Origin: Trebonia kvetii
GTDB lineage: Bacteria; Actinomycetota; Actinomycetes; Streptosporangiales; Streptosporangiaceae
Length of the DNA: 64,000 bases
Direction: 5' to 3'
NCBI RefSeq assembly: GCF_007827045.1
Contig: NZ_RPFW01000002.1
Span: 1-64,000 of the forward strand
Shown: one piece after another, positions 44,409-56,654 of the stretch
Layout: each line of letters starts with the position of its first letter
How positions within the stretch are numbered: position 1 is the stretch's first letter
Notes under the pieces: model-generated
Database searches by the model: none
What the model was told of the DNA's origin: nothing
What the model saw: only the letters and a program-made list of their open reading frames with translations
Program-made: the position numbers and the translations under genes

Positions 44409-46199
44409 CTATTTGGCTGGGGTCACCTGGAATATCGTTACGCCGCCGGTATCGGTGCTCTTGAAGCCGAGGGTGGCGAAGATGTACATCCATTTCTCAG
44501 CCCAGGCATTCTCGACGATCAGGGCACCCACTCCAGCCCTGCGGGCGTAGTTCTCGAAGTCTTGTATCCGTTGTCTGGTCGGCTGCCTGAGTGCGCCGAC
44601 GTCCTGCGGCAGGGCGTCGGCGCGGGAGAGCGCGTCATTGATGAAGCCGCCGCCGATCCGGAAGTAGAAGTCGGTGTAGGCCTGGAACAGCATCCCGGCG
44701 TTCCCCCGGTGCGACAGGATCACGACGTTCTCGCCCGGTTTCACGTACTTCTTGTATGTGCCGGCGGTGAAAAAGACCGGTATGTCGTTCGAGATTTTAA
44801 GCTGCGGGTTCGCCTTCTCCCAGTACTGCGGCGGGTCCGGCGGGACGACCACGGACGCGAGCGAGGGCACGTCGGCGAAGACCGCGGCAAGTGCCGCCAC
44901 GGCCAGCGCCCAGCGGGCCCAAAGCACCGTCCTGCGCACCGTCACCGTCGAGAGCCAGATGGCCATGCCGAGCGCGAGTATCAGGTACCCGAGGTCGATG
45001 AACCTGACAGGTTCGGCGCTGCGCAGGAGGGGGAGGCGCCAGATCCCGCTCCAGGGCAGCGTGAACTCCCGCCGGCTGTCGATGATGAGGTGGGGGCCGA
45101 GCGTGAGCAGGATGATGACCGCGAACAGTGCGGTTAGCATCCGCACGAGCCGGCTGGACCACGTGAAGACGGCAAGCAGGACAAACAGCACCAGCATCGG
45201 AATGGCGATGTAGCTGGCGGTTTCCCTCAGGTGGCCCGAGGCGGCCGCCAGCCAGTTCATCCCGAACAGCCGGTGCTTGCCGGGGATCACCAGGCTCGCC
45301 AGGTCGAGCGAGAACTGCGGCTTCTGCCGGACGAATACCTTGGGAAAGTTCCTCAGCGCGTAGAACAGGTACGGTGACGCGATGACGATGGCGCCGGCAT
45401 AGGCGGCGGCGGTGTACACGGCCAGCCGGGCGATCTTGGGACGCACGGCAGCCCCGGCGACCGCGAGCCCGACGACCAGCGCCGCCGTCCCGACGATCGT
45501 GATCTCGGCGAAGGCTTCGACGAACGTATAGAACTCCAGGGCAACGGCGACGGTCATCCAGATGACGTAGCCGGTGCGTTTCAGTGTCCCGTCCCACCAC
45601 AGCAGGACCAGGTACACCATGAGCGCGGGCAGCAGGGTGACGGTGAGGTTCGGCTGGCCTGATGCGTCGTGGCTCAGCTCGTAGGAGGAGAAGCCGTATA
45701 CGGGGCCGGCGAGCAGCGCCGGCCAGAACTTACCGGTCAGCTTGCGCGCTGCGACGAAGGCCGCCCAGGCGGATGCCGGCGGAGCGAGCAGCAGCGTCAC
45801 GTTGAAAGCGGCGATAGGGCCGGCCGCCGCCGTGATGGGCCACACCAGGACGGCCACCGCGGGCGAGGTGGTCGCCCATGCGAGGTTGTAGCCCCCCGGC
45901 GCCCCGATCAGGTGCGAGTGCAGCGGGTTGAGCCCGTGAGTGAGCGCGTAGGGCCACCAGCTCCAGGCCCAGACGTAGAAGTTCGGGTCCACCTTGTCCT
46001 GCCCGACCTTGGGCACGTTCAGGTGCGGGAAAAGCGCGTGCCCGGACAGGGCGACGAAGGCCGCCAGGTAGATGATGAACGCGATCAGCCCCTGGAGCGC
46101 CGGGCCGATGGCCTTGCGCCGGGGCTCCGGCACCTCGGGATCAGCGATGCCCGCGCCGGTGCTCTGCCCGGCGCGATTCGCGAACGTAGTCCACCGCAA
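44409..46199 (-). CDS. Large polytopic membrane protein, GT-C glycosyltransferase-like
   Basis: A 596-aa protein with 10-12 membrane helices. The first loop (KVDPNFYVWAWSWWPYALTH) and PLHSHLIGAPGGYNLAWATT resemble the periplasmic loop of GT-C enzymes that use polyprenyl-linked sugars. The C-terminal 120 residues (VVILSHRGNAGMLFQAYTDF, VGALIVENAWAEKW) form a soluble extracytoplasmic domain. The TTG at 46199 is chosen because AAGGA lies nine bases upstream and no ATG fits. It is convergent with the beta-propeller gene. Sugar transfer to wall polymer is inference only. Confidence 0.75.
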   Translation of the reverse strand: MRWTTFANRAGQSTGAGIADPEVPEPRRKAIGPALQGLIAFIIYLAAFVALSGHALFPHLNVPKVGQDKVDPNFYVWAWSWWPYALTHGLNPLHSHLIGAPGGYNLAWATTSPAVAVLVWPITAAAGPIAAFNVTLLLAPPASAWAAFVAARKLTGKFWPALLAGPVYGFSSYELSHDASGQPNLTVTLLPALMVYLVLLWWDGTLKRTGYVIWMTVAVALEFYTFVEAFAEITIVGTAALVVGLAVAGAAVRPKIARLAVYTAAAYAGAIVIASPYLFYALRNFPKVFVRQKPQFSLDLASLVIPGKHRLFGMNWLAAASGHLRETASYIAIPMLVLFVLLAVFTWSSRLVRMLTALFAVIILLTLGPHLIIDSRREFTLPWSGIWRLPLLRSAEPVRFIDLGYLILALGMAIWLSTVTVRRTVLWARWALAVAALAAVFADVPSLASVVVPPDPPQYWEKANPQLKISNDIPVFFTAGTYKKYVKPGENVVILSHRGNAGMLFQAYTDFYFRIGGGFINDALSRADALPQDVGALRQPTRQRIQDFENYARRAGVGALIVENAWAEKWMYIFATLGFKSTDTGGVTIFQVTPAK

Positions 46200-46375
46200 G
46201 ACCTGAGTCCTTATTCTTCCAAAGCCCCGACGATCATGTGCGCCAGGTGCGCGGGACCGGGAAACGACTCGGACGCGGCTGCACAACTAACATTCGCTGT
46301 AACGGGTAGTTCGCTGGCTCTTGCCGAGTCGACGGGTCCACTGCCCGACATCTGACTACCCTCCGCAACTCGTCC

Positions 46376-47020
46376 TCACACAGGCCACCGCCCGGGACGA
46401 AGCGGGCTTAGTCGTTCACCCGCGTTGATTGGCACGTCGATGGTGTTCTCGGCAGGCGCGAGCGGGCACACCCAGCGCGGGTCGTACCGGCACGATGGGT
46501 GGTACGTGAAGTTGAAATCAATGACGATGTGCCGGCCGTCGGATCCGAGATCGGCGCCCTTCGCCGTGTCGAGCAGGTAGCGGCCCCCGCCGTAGCTGGC
46601 GCCGCCTGCTGTCGCGTCGCGGACCGGCAAGAAGAGACCGCCACCGTACTGGTCCAGCCACCACAGCGCGAGTCGCCGGCCAACGGGGGCGGGAATCGTG
46701 ACCCAGCCGACCTGCTCAAGGCGGGTAACGCCGTCCGCCCCGGTGTCGATCTCGAGCCGCTTGTGCTCTGCTGCCGGCTCCACGGGCACCGCGAAACGCA
46801 GTGCCGGGTCGTAGGGCCAGTAAGGCACGCCAGTAACCCGCAGCGGGTCGTCTTCGGGCAGCGCGCTCTGCGGGTGCGAGCTCATCAGCCCATCGCGCCC
46901 TGCTCGCCACAGCGCGTGCGCCGCAGCGGGATCCGCCTGCTCCCGGACGCGTGCGTACAAGGCGGCGGTCGCGCGGCGCCAGTCCGCGAGCTGCAAGGCC
47001 GTTACCGGGTCCATGGCCAT
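46376..47020 (-). CDS. DUF1684 family protein
   Basis: A 214-aa DUF1684 protein: LADWRRATAALYARVREQAD, WRAGRDGLMSSHPQSALPED, FRPV-type strands, ALWWLDQYGGGLFLPVRDAT, DFNFTYHPSCRYDPRWVCPL APAEN and PINAGER. The R-x-G-R-D-x-L...H-P-x-S-x-L and C-x-Y-D-x-x-W-x-C-P-L-A-P-x-E-N motifs define the family, of unknown function. ATGs at 47020 and 47014 both fit. Its start abuts a plus-strand sugar-binding protein remnant. Confidence 0.9.
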   Translation of the reverse strand: MAMDPVTALQLADWRRATAALYARVREQADPAAAHALWRAGRDGLMSSHPQSALPEDDPLRVTGVPYWPYDPALRFAVPVEPAAEHKRLEIDTGADGVTRLEQVGWVTIPAPVGRRLALWWLDQYGGGLFLPVRDATAGGASYGGGRYLLDTAKGADLGSDGRHIVIDFNFTYHPSCRYDPRWVCPLAPAENTIDVPINAGERLSPLRPGRWPV

Positions 47021-47029
47021 GACCGTACA

Positions 47030-47285
47030 GGGCGGCCAACGACGGGCTCGCCAACGCGGTGATCACCGACCTAAAGTCGGCGGGGGTCAAGGACGGCAAG
47101 GTGCCGACCGTCGGTCAGGACGCCACCGCGACTCAAGCATCACCGAGCCGGCCTCTCTGCTGACCCCGGTGTGGGTGACCAAGGCCAACATGGAGTCGAC
47201 AGTCGTCAAGGACGGCTTCGACACCGCCAAGGACATCTGCGCGATCGCCGGCCAGAGCACCTGCTCCGCGGCCGGGATCAAGTAA
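47030..47285 (+). pseudogene. Sugar ABC transporter substrate-binding protein (XylF-like), 3' remnant
   Basis: The plus strand reads NDGLANAVITDLKSAGVKDG then VPTVGQDATA, a sugar-binding-protein hinge motif (G-Q-D-A). It then jumps frame to LLTPVWVTKANMESTVVKDG and ICAIAGQSTCSAAGIK, stopping at 47285. The order matches the C-terminus of D-xylose/ribose-type binding proteins, with about 50 residues deleted between the pieces and everything 5' lost. A strong terminator hairpin still follows. Confidence 0.75.
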
Positions 47286-47303
47286 TCCCGATTCTCACGT
47301 ACT

Positions 47304-47336
47304 GCTTGCCGCCGCGGGTTTCCCGCGGCGGCAAGC
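47304..47336 (+). terminator. Hairpin terminator
   Basis: A perfect 15-bp stem (47304-47318 with 47322-47336) and a TTT loop, 19 bp after the stop of the binding-protein remnant. It also faces the convergent hypothetical gene at 47410. Confidence 0.85.
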
Positions 47337-47409
47337 GCCGTTATATGGGCAGGCGCGCCGGGACGGGATAACGGCTTTGATCATTCCGAACGGGTTGTGG
47401 TTTCACGCC

Positions 47410-47673
47410 TCAGCGCCGGTGCCCGTGCTGGCGGACGATGGCGTCAAGCGCCGCGGCGGCCTTGGTCTGGTCGCCGCGGATGGCGTCCAGCTCGGCTGCC
47501 GGCAGCCGGGTCACCGGGGTCCACGCATTCCGTTCCCGCCGGCCGTCGACCTTAGCGAGGCGGTAGCACACCTGGCCGTCGGCACGCAGGATCCACTCCC
47601 AGGACATCACACCGACCTCGCCAGTTGAACGGGCGTTGACTTGGGCGATCACCTTCGGTGAAAGCAACGCCAT
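47410..47673 (-). CDS. Hypothetical protein, 87 aa
   Basis: The frame reads MALLSPKVIAQVNARSTGEV, MSWEWILRADGQVCYRLAKV DGRRERN, ending PAAELDAIRGDQTKAAAALD AIVRQHGH. Codon use is coding-like and GAGGGAG sits 8 nt before the ATG at 47673. No family was recognised. Likely a small cytoplasmic alpha/beta protein. Confidence 0.6.
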   Translation of the reverse strand: MALLSPKVIAQVNARSTGEVGVMSWEWILRADGQVCYRLAKVDGRRERNAWTPVTRLPAAELDAIRGDQTKAAAALDAIVRQHGHRR

Positions 47674-48049
47674 GGATAAGCTCCCTCGCCGGATGACCCT
47701 GGGCGGAAGTCCCGGTTACCCGGGGCCCGGCCACTTTGCCTGACCCGACTGAGGCTACTGCGAAACGCTGCAAAGGATTGCATCGCGCGGCCGATGCGTG
47801 ACGAACATCACATTCGGCGCCATAAATAACGAGATTCTAATGGGGCCCCTAGGGGCCCTGACCGCTCTCTGGGGCCGAAATCAGGGCATCGGCCCGCCCG
47901 CGGACCCGCTTCTGGGCACTGCCGGGGCCGTGGAGGCCGCCGGACGAGCCAAAAGACCAGGTCGCTGCAAACGTTTGTTGCTGCCTCGGTCTGACCCTGG
48001 CGCCGATTCTGGTATGTAGTCGGCCCGGCCCAGCCCCGAGGCGGCTCGC
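47674..48049. other. Intergenic, about 375 bp, no gene seen
   Basis: No supported gene. The part around 47800-47840 is locally AT-richer (CATAAATAACGAGATTC), suggesting a promoter for the minus-strand gene at 47673 or an unseen transcript. It also holds a 16-bp perfect palindrome. Confidence 0.45.
47843..47858. repeat. 16-bp perfect palindrome
   Basis: GGGCCCCTAGGGGCCC, self-complementary without a spacer, in the gap upstream of the 47410 gene. It could be an operator or a cruciform; no regulator is tied to it. Confidence 0.7.
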
Positions 48050-49075
48050 TCAGTAGGTCACGCGCACTTCCGGGGTCAGCGGCACGGCCTGGCAGGCGAG
48101 GATGTAGCCGTCAGCCAGGTCCGCCGCTTCGAGTACCTCGTTGTGTGCCATCTCCACCTCGCCGGCCACCAGCTGGCAGGCGCACGCGCCGCAGATTCCC
48201 TGGCGGCACGAGTAGGGTGCGTCAAGCCCGGCGGCGATGAGCACGTCGAGCATCCGGGTGCCAGGCGGCCAGGGCAACGCCGTGGCGGTGCCGTCGAGCT
48301 CGACCGACAGCGTCGCCGCCTGCCCGCCGTTGGCGGTGCTGGTGGTCGGCGTCTCGTCGAACGGGTTCTCCGCGAGCGACAGGAACCGCTCCGCCCGCAC
48401 TCGCTTGGCGGGCACGCCGAGCCGCCCGAGCGCCGCCCTGACCACCGCGAGGTACGGGTCGGGCCCGCAGACGTACGGTTCCCACCCGGCATACGGCCGG
48501 GCCAGGTCCGCGATCCCGGCGGCCGCCGGGATGCCCTGCACCGAGTCGAGCCAGTGCAGCACGACAAGCCGCCCGGCGGCCGAGGTCACCAGCCTGCGCA
48601 GGCCGGCGGCGAAGATCACCGAGCGCTCGTCCCGGTTGGCGTACACCAGGGCGACCCGGCCGCGCCCGGCGGCAAGCACGGACTTGAGTATGGAGATGAC
48701 CGGCGTGATCCCGCTGCCCGCCGCGAACAGCAGGAAGTCGCCGTCAAGCGACCCCGGGCAGAACGTCCCGGCCGGCGGCAGCAGGTCAAGTACGGTGCCC
48801 GCGGTGACGGTGTCCAGGAACCAGTTGGAGGCGTACCCGCCGGCCGTTCGCTTGACGGTGATCGCGGGCCTCTCCTCGGCATGCGGTGAGGAGCACAAGG
48901 AGTAACAGCGGGCCACCGACCCGGTCTGCTCGGAGGGAACCCGGACGGTGACGAACTGGCCGGGGCGGTAGGCGAAGGCGACGGCAAGTGACGGCGGCAC
49001 GTCAAGCACGAACGAGGACGCGTCGCCAGTCTCGCGGATCACCTCCGCCACGGTGACCTGGTAAAAGTCGCGCAC
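48050..49075 (-). CDS. kshB: 3-ketosteroid 9-alpha-hydroxylase reductase KshB
   Basis: A 341-aa FAD/[2Fe-2S] reductase. FAD domain: YRPGQFVTVRVP, ARCYSLCSSPH (R-x-Y-S-x-C-S). NAD domain: LLFAAGSGITPVISILKSVL, EPYVCGPDPYLAVVRAAL. C-terminal plant-type ferredoxin: YSCRQGICGACACQLVAGEV (C-x4-C-x2-C) plus a distal Cys in YILACQAVP. The domain order and the MAHNEVLEAADLADGYILAC end match KshB/HmpX. It passes electrons from NADH to KshA. The GTG at 49075 overlaps the preceding small gene by 74 bp; KstR-type control of the whole operon is likely. Confidence 0.92.
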   Translation of the reverse strand: MRDFYQVTVAEVIRETGDASSFVLDVPPSLAVAFAYRPGQFVTVRVPSEQTGSVARCYSLCSSPHAEERPAITVKRTAGGYASNWFLDTVTAGTVLDLLPPAGTFCPGSLDGDFLLFAAGSGITPVISILKSVLAAGRGRVALVYANRDERSVIFAAGLRRLVTSAAGRLVVLHWLDSVQGIPAAAGIADLARPYAGWEPYVCGPDPYLAVVRAALGRLGVPAKRVRAERFLSLAENPFDETPTTSTANGGQAATLSVELDGTATALPWPPGTRMLDVLIAAGLDAPYSCRQGICGACACQLVAGEVEMAHNEVLEAADLADGYILACQAVPLTPEVRVTY

Positions 49076-49355
49076 TGCGGTCGGCTTGCTCGTACGAGGG
49101 CGGCGAGACCGCCAGCCGCCCGGACGCGACCGCGGCGTCGATGCTGTCCCGCAGGGCGGCGCACCCCTCGACCAGCGCGCTGCGGGTGCCCGCGGCGGTC
49201 CGGGCGCGGAACTCCGCGCAGCAGGCCGCCGCCGCCGCGGTCCACTGCACCGACGTGTGCTGCGGGCTGAACTTCACCACCTCGGCAATCGCACCGCAGC
49301 GGCCGCATTCGACCGGCTGCGGGTCGGCGTGGCGGTCGTCGACCCGCGCTGCCAT
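49002..49355 (-). CDS. Small Cys-containing protein between kshA and kshB
   Basis: A 117-aa protein. An N-terminal zinc-ribbon-like knuckle is ECGRCGAIAEVVKF, then SPQHTSVQWTAAAAACCAEF with a Cys-Cys, and a helical end (CAALRDSIDAAVASGRLAVS). The ATG at 49355 starts 1 nt after the kshA stop. The frame then continues 74 bp into kshB, and the last residues after PSYEQADRSA look non-specific. No named family was recognised. Its place inside the ksh operon suggests an accessory role in the hydroxylase system, perhaps metal or Fe-S related; that is inference. Confidence 0.7.
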   Translation of the reverse strand: MAARVDDRHADPQPVECGRCGAIAEVVKFSPQHTSVQWTAAAAACCAEFRARTAAGTRSALVEGCAALRDSIDAAVASGRLAVSPPSYEQADRSARLLPGHRGGGDPRDWRRVLVRA

Positions 49356-49356
49356 C

Positions 49357-50571
49357 TCAGTCCGCCGCCGGCGCGGACGGGACCTCGGCTGGGACCTCCT
49401 CAGCCGGCGGCCGCCTGGCGGCCAGGTTCTGCGCGACCTCCGCCTCCCAGCCCGCCACCGCCCGGGTGGTGTCCACCTCGAACTCGTACCGCGCGACCAT
49501 GTCCGGCTCCACCTCGGCCGCGTCCCGGTAGAACTGGTCGTACCAGCGCCGCAGCTGGTACACCGGCCCGTCCTCCGCGCACAGCAGCGGGTTGTCCACC
49601 CGGCTCTTGTGCAGCCAGATCTCCACGTCCTGCTCGAAGCCGAGGCCGACGAACTTCGCGAACCGTGCGCCGAACTTGGCGGCCGCCTCATCGGACATCC
49701 CCGGCGGCCGCTTGACGATCACGCCCCACTGCAGCATGAACGACGTCGGGCTCACCGGGTAATGGCAGTTGATCAGCACGCTCTCCACGGCCATGCCGTG
49801 GTAGTCCTGCCACAGGTAGTCGATCATGTAGGAGGGGCCGTAGTAGGAAGCCTCCGAACGGAGGGTGACTTGGCCTCCTCCGGCCCGGCTGGGCACCGGC
49901 CCCACGTCCGGCCGCGCCCTGGTCCGCAGGTACTGCGTCGCGATGTGCCCCTCGAAGACGTTCTTGAAGTACGTCGGGAACGCGAAGTGGATGTAGAAGA
50001 AGTGCGGCATGTCCACGACGTTGTCGATCACCTCGCGGCAGTTCGCGTTATCGACCAGGATCGAGTCCCAGGTCCAGCCGGTCCACTCCGCTGAGCCTGC
50101 CCCCTCGATCAGCGGAATGGTCACGTCGTCGGCCGGCGGGTTCCCCTCGGGGTCATGCCAGACGAACAACTGCCCGTTCCGTTCCATCGTGAGCCAGGAG
50201 CGGGTCCTGGCGGCGGGCGGCACCCGCCGCGCGTAGGGAATCTGCGCGCACCGGCCGTCGCCGCCCCAGCGCCAGTCGTGGAACGGGCACGCGACCTCGT
50301 CGCCCTTGATCGTGCCCATGGTCAGGTCGCCGCCCATGTGCCGGCAGTACGCGTCGAGCACGTGCAGTTCGCCGGCGGCGTCGGCGAACACGACCAGCTT
50401 GGTGCCGAACGCCTGCACGGCGTGCGGCCCCCTGCTCGCCGAGCCGGGGTCGCCGTCGCGGAACGCCGCCGCCAGCCCGAGGCAATGCCAGCCGCGCGCG
50501 AACCGGTCCGGCGGCCTCCCTGCGTCGATGATCCGCGGACGATCCATCCCCATCGCTCTTGCCATACCCAT
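49357..50571 (-). CDS. kshA: 3-ketosteroid 9-alpha-hydroxylase oxygenase KshA
   Basis: A 404-aa Rieske oxygenase. The Rieske [2Fe-2S] ligands are in DAYCRHMGGDL and VACPFHDWRW (C-x-H...C-x2-H). The mononuclear iron site is in NVVDMPHFFYIHFAFPTYF (Asp bridge and two His). The C-terminal catalytic half (YMIDYLWQDYHG, LQWGVIVKRPPG) fits KshA. With KshB it hydroxylates C9 of androstadienedione-type steroids, opening ring B. ATGs at 50571, 50565, 50553 and 50547 are in frame; the first is only 5 nt from the KstR-type operator, so a nearly leaderless mRNA or a later start is likely. Confidence 0.93.
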   Translation of the reverse strand: MGMARAMGMDRPRIIDAGRPPDRFARGWHCLGLAAAFRDGDPGSASRGPHAVQAFGTKLVVFADAAGELHVLDAYCRHMGGDLTMGTIKGDEVACPFHDWRWGGDGRCAQIPYARRVPPAARTRSWLTMERNGQLFVWHDPEGNPPADDVTIPLIEGAGSAEWTGWTWDSILVDNANCREVIDNVVDMPHFFYIHFAFPTYFKNVFEGHIATQYLRTRARPDVGPVPSRAGGGQVTLRSEASYYGPSYMIDYLWQDYHGMAVESVLINCHYPVSPTSFMLQWGVIVKRPPGMSDEAAAKFGARFAKFVGLGFEQDVEIWLHKSRVDNPLLCAEDGPVYQLRRWYDQFYRDAAEVEPDMVARYEFEVDTTRAVAGWEAEVAQNLAARRPPAEEVPAEVPSAPAAD

Positions 50572-50575
50572 AGAC

Positions 50576-50589
50576 TAGAACATGTTCTA
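50576..50589. promoter_or_regulatory. KstR-type operator between kshA and hsaA
   Basis: TAGAACATGTTCTA is a perfect 14-bp palindrome that fits the KstR consensus TnnAACnnGTTnnA at every fixed base. It overlaps TATTCT (50588-50593), a likely -10 for hsaA, and lies next to the kshA start, so one repressor can silence both directions until a sterol-derived ligand appears. Confidence 0.88.
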
Positions 50590-50602
50590 TTCTTGTGGCG
50601 AT

Positions 50603-50649
50603 GGGTGGGGCGGGGCGGGTTCGGGCGGAGTTGGGGCGGGTTCGGGCGG
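50603..50649 (+). repeat. G-rich direct repeats / G-quadruplex motif in the hsaA leader
   Basis: GGGTGGGGCGGGGCGGG (50603-50619) has four G-runs of three or more. GGGGCGGGTTCGGGCGG repeats exactly at 50612-50628 and 50633-50649. The G-rich strand is the hsaA coding strand, between its promoter and ribosome site. Confidence 0.75.
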
Positions 50650-50670
50650 GAGAAAGAAAGGAGCCTGCAC

Positions 50671-52837
<2,167 letters not shown>

Positions 52838-52838
52838 G

Positions 52839-52867
52839 CGTGAGGGGCCGGCCTCCGGCCCCTCACG
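52839..52867. terminator. Bidirectional hairpin terminator
   Basis: A perfect 13-bp stem (52839-52851 with 52855-52867) and a 3-nt loop sit between the convergent hsaC and SCP2 genes, 2 bp and 6 bp from their stop codons. Confidence 0.85.
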
Positions 52868-52872
52868 GCAGG

Positions 52873-53259
52873 TCAGTACTCGGTGTCGATGGTGTCAAGC
52901 ACCTTCTGCACCTCAGCCAGCGGCCCGCGCAGCTGCATCATCTTCATCATCTTGCCGGTGATCTTGACCTTGCCCTGCGTGAACGCCTTCGCGCCGTCCA
53001 GTTCGCCCCTGTTGACCTGCGCCGACGTCTCATAGGACTGACGGATGGTGACCTCGGCGTCCCCGGCGTCGCCGAGGCTGACCGCGGCGGTGCCGTCGGC
53101 GATGCGGAGCGAGTAATGGACCTCGCCGGCGGGCGCGTCGGCGACCACCATCTGGATGACCGCGCTCTTGCCCTTCAGTGCCTTGCGCACCGCGTCGTCG
53201 GCGGCCACGGCCGCGTTGTAGGCGTCGATCCATTCCGGTGACAGGTACTTGACCGGCAT
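52873..53259 (-). CDS. SCP2 sterol-carrier domain protein
   Basis: A 128-aa protein: YLSPEWIDAYNAAVAADDAV, YSLRIADGTAAVSLGDAGDA, EVTIRQSYETSAQVNRGELD GAKAF, GKVKITGKMMKMM and a final helix. This is the SCP2 lipid-binding fold in full (D-A-x-x-x-G-x-x-x-x-x-G...K-x-x-G). It likely binds a steroid or acyl-CoA intermediate. A KstR-type operator lies 40 bp upstream of the ATG, tying it to the ksh/hsa genes. Confidence 0.88.
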   Translation of the reverse strand: MPVKYLSPEWIDAYNAAVAADDAVRKALKGKSAVIQMVVADAPAGEVHYSLRIADGTAAVSLGDAGDAEVTIRQSYETSAQVNRGELDGAKAFTQGKVKITGKMMKMMQLRGPLAEVQKVLDTIDTEY

Positions 53260-53299
53260 CCTTGCTCATCTCCCTTGTCGCCAGGCATCGGAGCAAAGT

Positions 53300-53313
53300 T
53301 ATAACAAGTTCTA
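53300..53313. promoter_or_regulatory. KstR-type operator upstream of the SCP2 gene
   Basis: TATAACAAGTTCTA fits TnnAACnnGTTnnA. It shares the right half and flank GTTCTATTCTT with the operator at 50576-50589. On the minus strand it overlaps a TATAAC -10-like element before the SCP2 gene. Confidence 0.82.
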
Positions 53314-53339
53314 TTCTTCTGGAAGAACCCGGGCGCACC

Positions 53340-55004
<1,665 letters not shown>

Positions 55005-55048
55005 GTCGGTTCTCCTCGGTGCTGTAACAGGCTCGGTGTCGGGACGGA

Positions 55049-56584
55049 TCAGAGCAGCGGGCCGCAGACGGCCTCGGCGGCCGCGACGAGTCGCCCGGAC
55101 CTGACGAGTTCCACGGCGGCCGCGATGTCGGGGGCGAGGTAGCGGTCCGGGCCAGGGCCGGCGACCCGCTGGCGCAGGGCGTCGCGGGCCGCGGCCGTCG
55201 CCGGAGCGGGGGTGAGCGGCAGGCGCAGGTCGAGCGCCCGGGCGGCGGTGAGGATCTCGATCGCCAGCACCTGCGTCAGGGCGTCGACGGCACGGCGCAG
55301 CTTGCGGGCGGCCGACCAGCCCATCGAGACATGGTCTTCCTGCATCGCGCTTGACGGGATCGAGTCGACGGAGGCAGGAACGGCCAGCCGCTTCAGTTCC
55401 GAGACGAGCGCGGCCTGGGTGTACTGGGCGATCATGTAGCCGGAGTCCACCCCGGGGTCGTCGGCGAGGAACGCGGGCAGCCCGTGGTTGCGGGCGCGGT
55501 CAAGGAACCGGTCGGTGCGCCGTTCGGCGACCGACGCGAGGTCGGCCGCGGCGATGGCCAGGAAGTCCAGCACGTAGCCGACCGGCGCGCCGTGGAAATT
55601 GCCGTTGCTCTCCACCCGGCCGTCGAGCGTGACGACGGGGTTGTCAACCGCGCTCGCGAGCTCCCGGTCGCGGACCAGGCACGCGTGTGCGAGCGTGTCG
55701 CGCCCCGCCCCGTGCACCTGCGGCGAGCAGCGCAGCGAATAGGCGTCCTGCACGCGGGTGCACTGCGGACCGCGGTGGCTGGCCATAATGGCGGAGCCGG
55801 CGAGCAGCGCCCGCAGGTTGGCGGCGCTGTCGGCCTGACCGGGATGCGGGCGCAGCGCCTGCAGGTCCGCGGCGAACACCGCGTCCGTCCCGAGCTGGGC
55901 CTCGACGCTCATCGCGGCGGCGAGGTCGGCCGTGCGGAATAGCAGCGCGAGGTCGTGGGTGGCCAGCGTCAGCATGCCGAGCATGCCGTCGACGCCGTTG
56001 GTCAGCGCCAGACCCTCCTTCTCGCGCAGCACGACAGGCGTGATGCCGGCCGCGGCGAGCGCGTCGGCCGCGGGCCGCGCCTCGCCGCCGACGCGTACCG
56101 TGCCCTCGCCCATCGCGGCGAGCGCGCAGTGCGCGAGCGGAGCGAGGTCGCCCGAGCAGCCCAGCGAACCGAACTCGTGCACAACGGGCGTGATGCCCGC
56201 GTTCAGCATCGCCGCGTAGGTCTCCGCGGTCTCCAGGCGCACGCCCGTGCGGCCCGTGGCCAGCGTCGACAGGCGCAGCAGCATCAGCGCGCGGATCACC
56301 TCGCGCTCGACCTCCGGCCCGGAGCCGGCCGCGTGCGAGCGGATGAGGCTGCGCTGCAGGGCCGCGCGGTCCGCGGCGGCGATGTGCTTGGTCGCCAGCG
56401 CGCCGAACCCCGTGGAGATCCCGTAGTGCGGCTCGGGATCGTCAGCAAGCGCCTCGATGACATCCCGGCTCGCGACGATGGCCTTGCGTGCCTCGTCGCT
56501 CAGCCGCACCCGCGCGTCATGACGGGCGACGGCGAGTACCTGGTGCTGCGTCAGCGCCTCGACGCCCACTGCGATCTCGTTCAT
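55049..56584 (-). CDS. hutH: Histidine ammonia-lyase HutH
   Basis: A 511-aa aromatic-amino-acid ammonia-lyase: [33 protein letters not shown], the catalytic-loop region [35 protein letters not shown], and [15 protein letters not shown]. The MIO cofactor normally forms from Ala-Ser-Gly; here the triad reads Cys-Ser-Gly. It deaminates histidine to urocanate and leads the hutH-hutU operon under the IclR gene upstream. Everything else matches the family. Confidence 0.95.
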   Translation of the reverse strand: MNEIAVGVEALTQHQVLAVARHDARVRLSDEARKAIVASRDVIEALADDPEPHYGISTGFGALATKHIAAADRAALQRSLIRSHAAGSGPEVEREVIRALMLLRLSTLATGRTGVRLETAETYAAMLNAGITPVVHEFGSLGCSGDLAPLAHCALAAMGEGTVRVGGEARPAADALAAAGITPVVLREKEGLALTNGVDGMLGMLTLATHDLALLFRTADLAAAMSVEAQLGTDAVFAADLQALRPHPGQADSAANLRALLAGSAIMASHRGPQCTRVQDAYSLRCSPQVHGAGRDTLAHACLVRDRELASAVDNPVVTLDGRVESNGNFHGAPVGYVLDFLAIAAADLASVAERRTDRFLDRARNHGLPAFLADDPGVDSGYMIAQYTQAALVSELKRLAVPASVDSIPSSAMQEDHVSMGWSAARKLRRAVDALTQVLAIEILTAARALDLRLPLTPAPATAAARDALRQRVAGPGPDRYLAPDIAAAVELVRSGRLVAAAEAVCGPLL

Positions 56585-56654
56585 AACCCCATGGTGCGGC
56601 GCGGACCGCGGCTTGTGACCTCTCGCGCAGCGGACATTGTCTGGGATTACAGAT

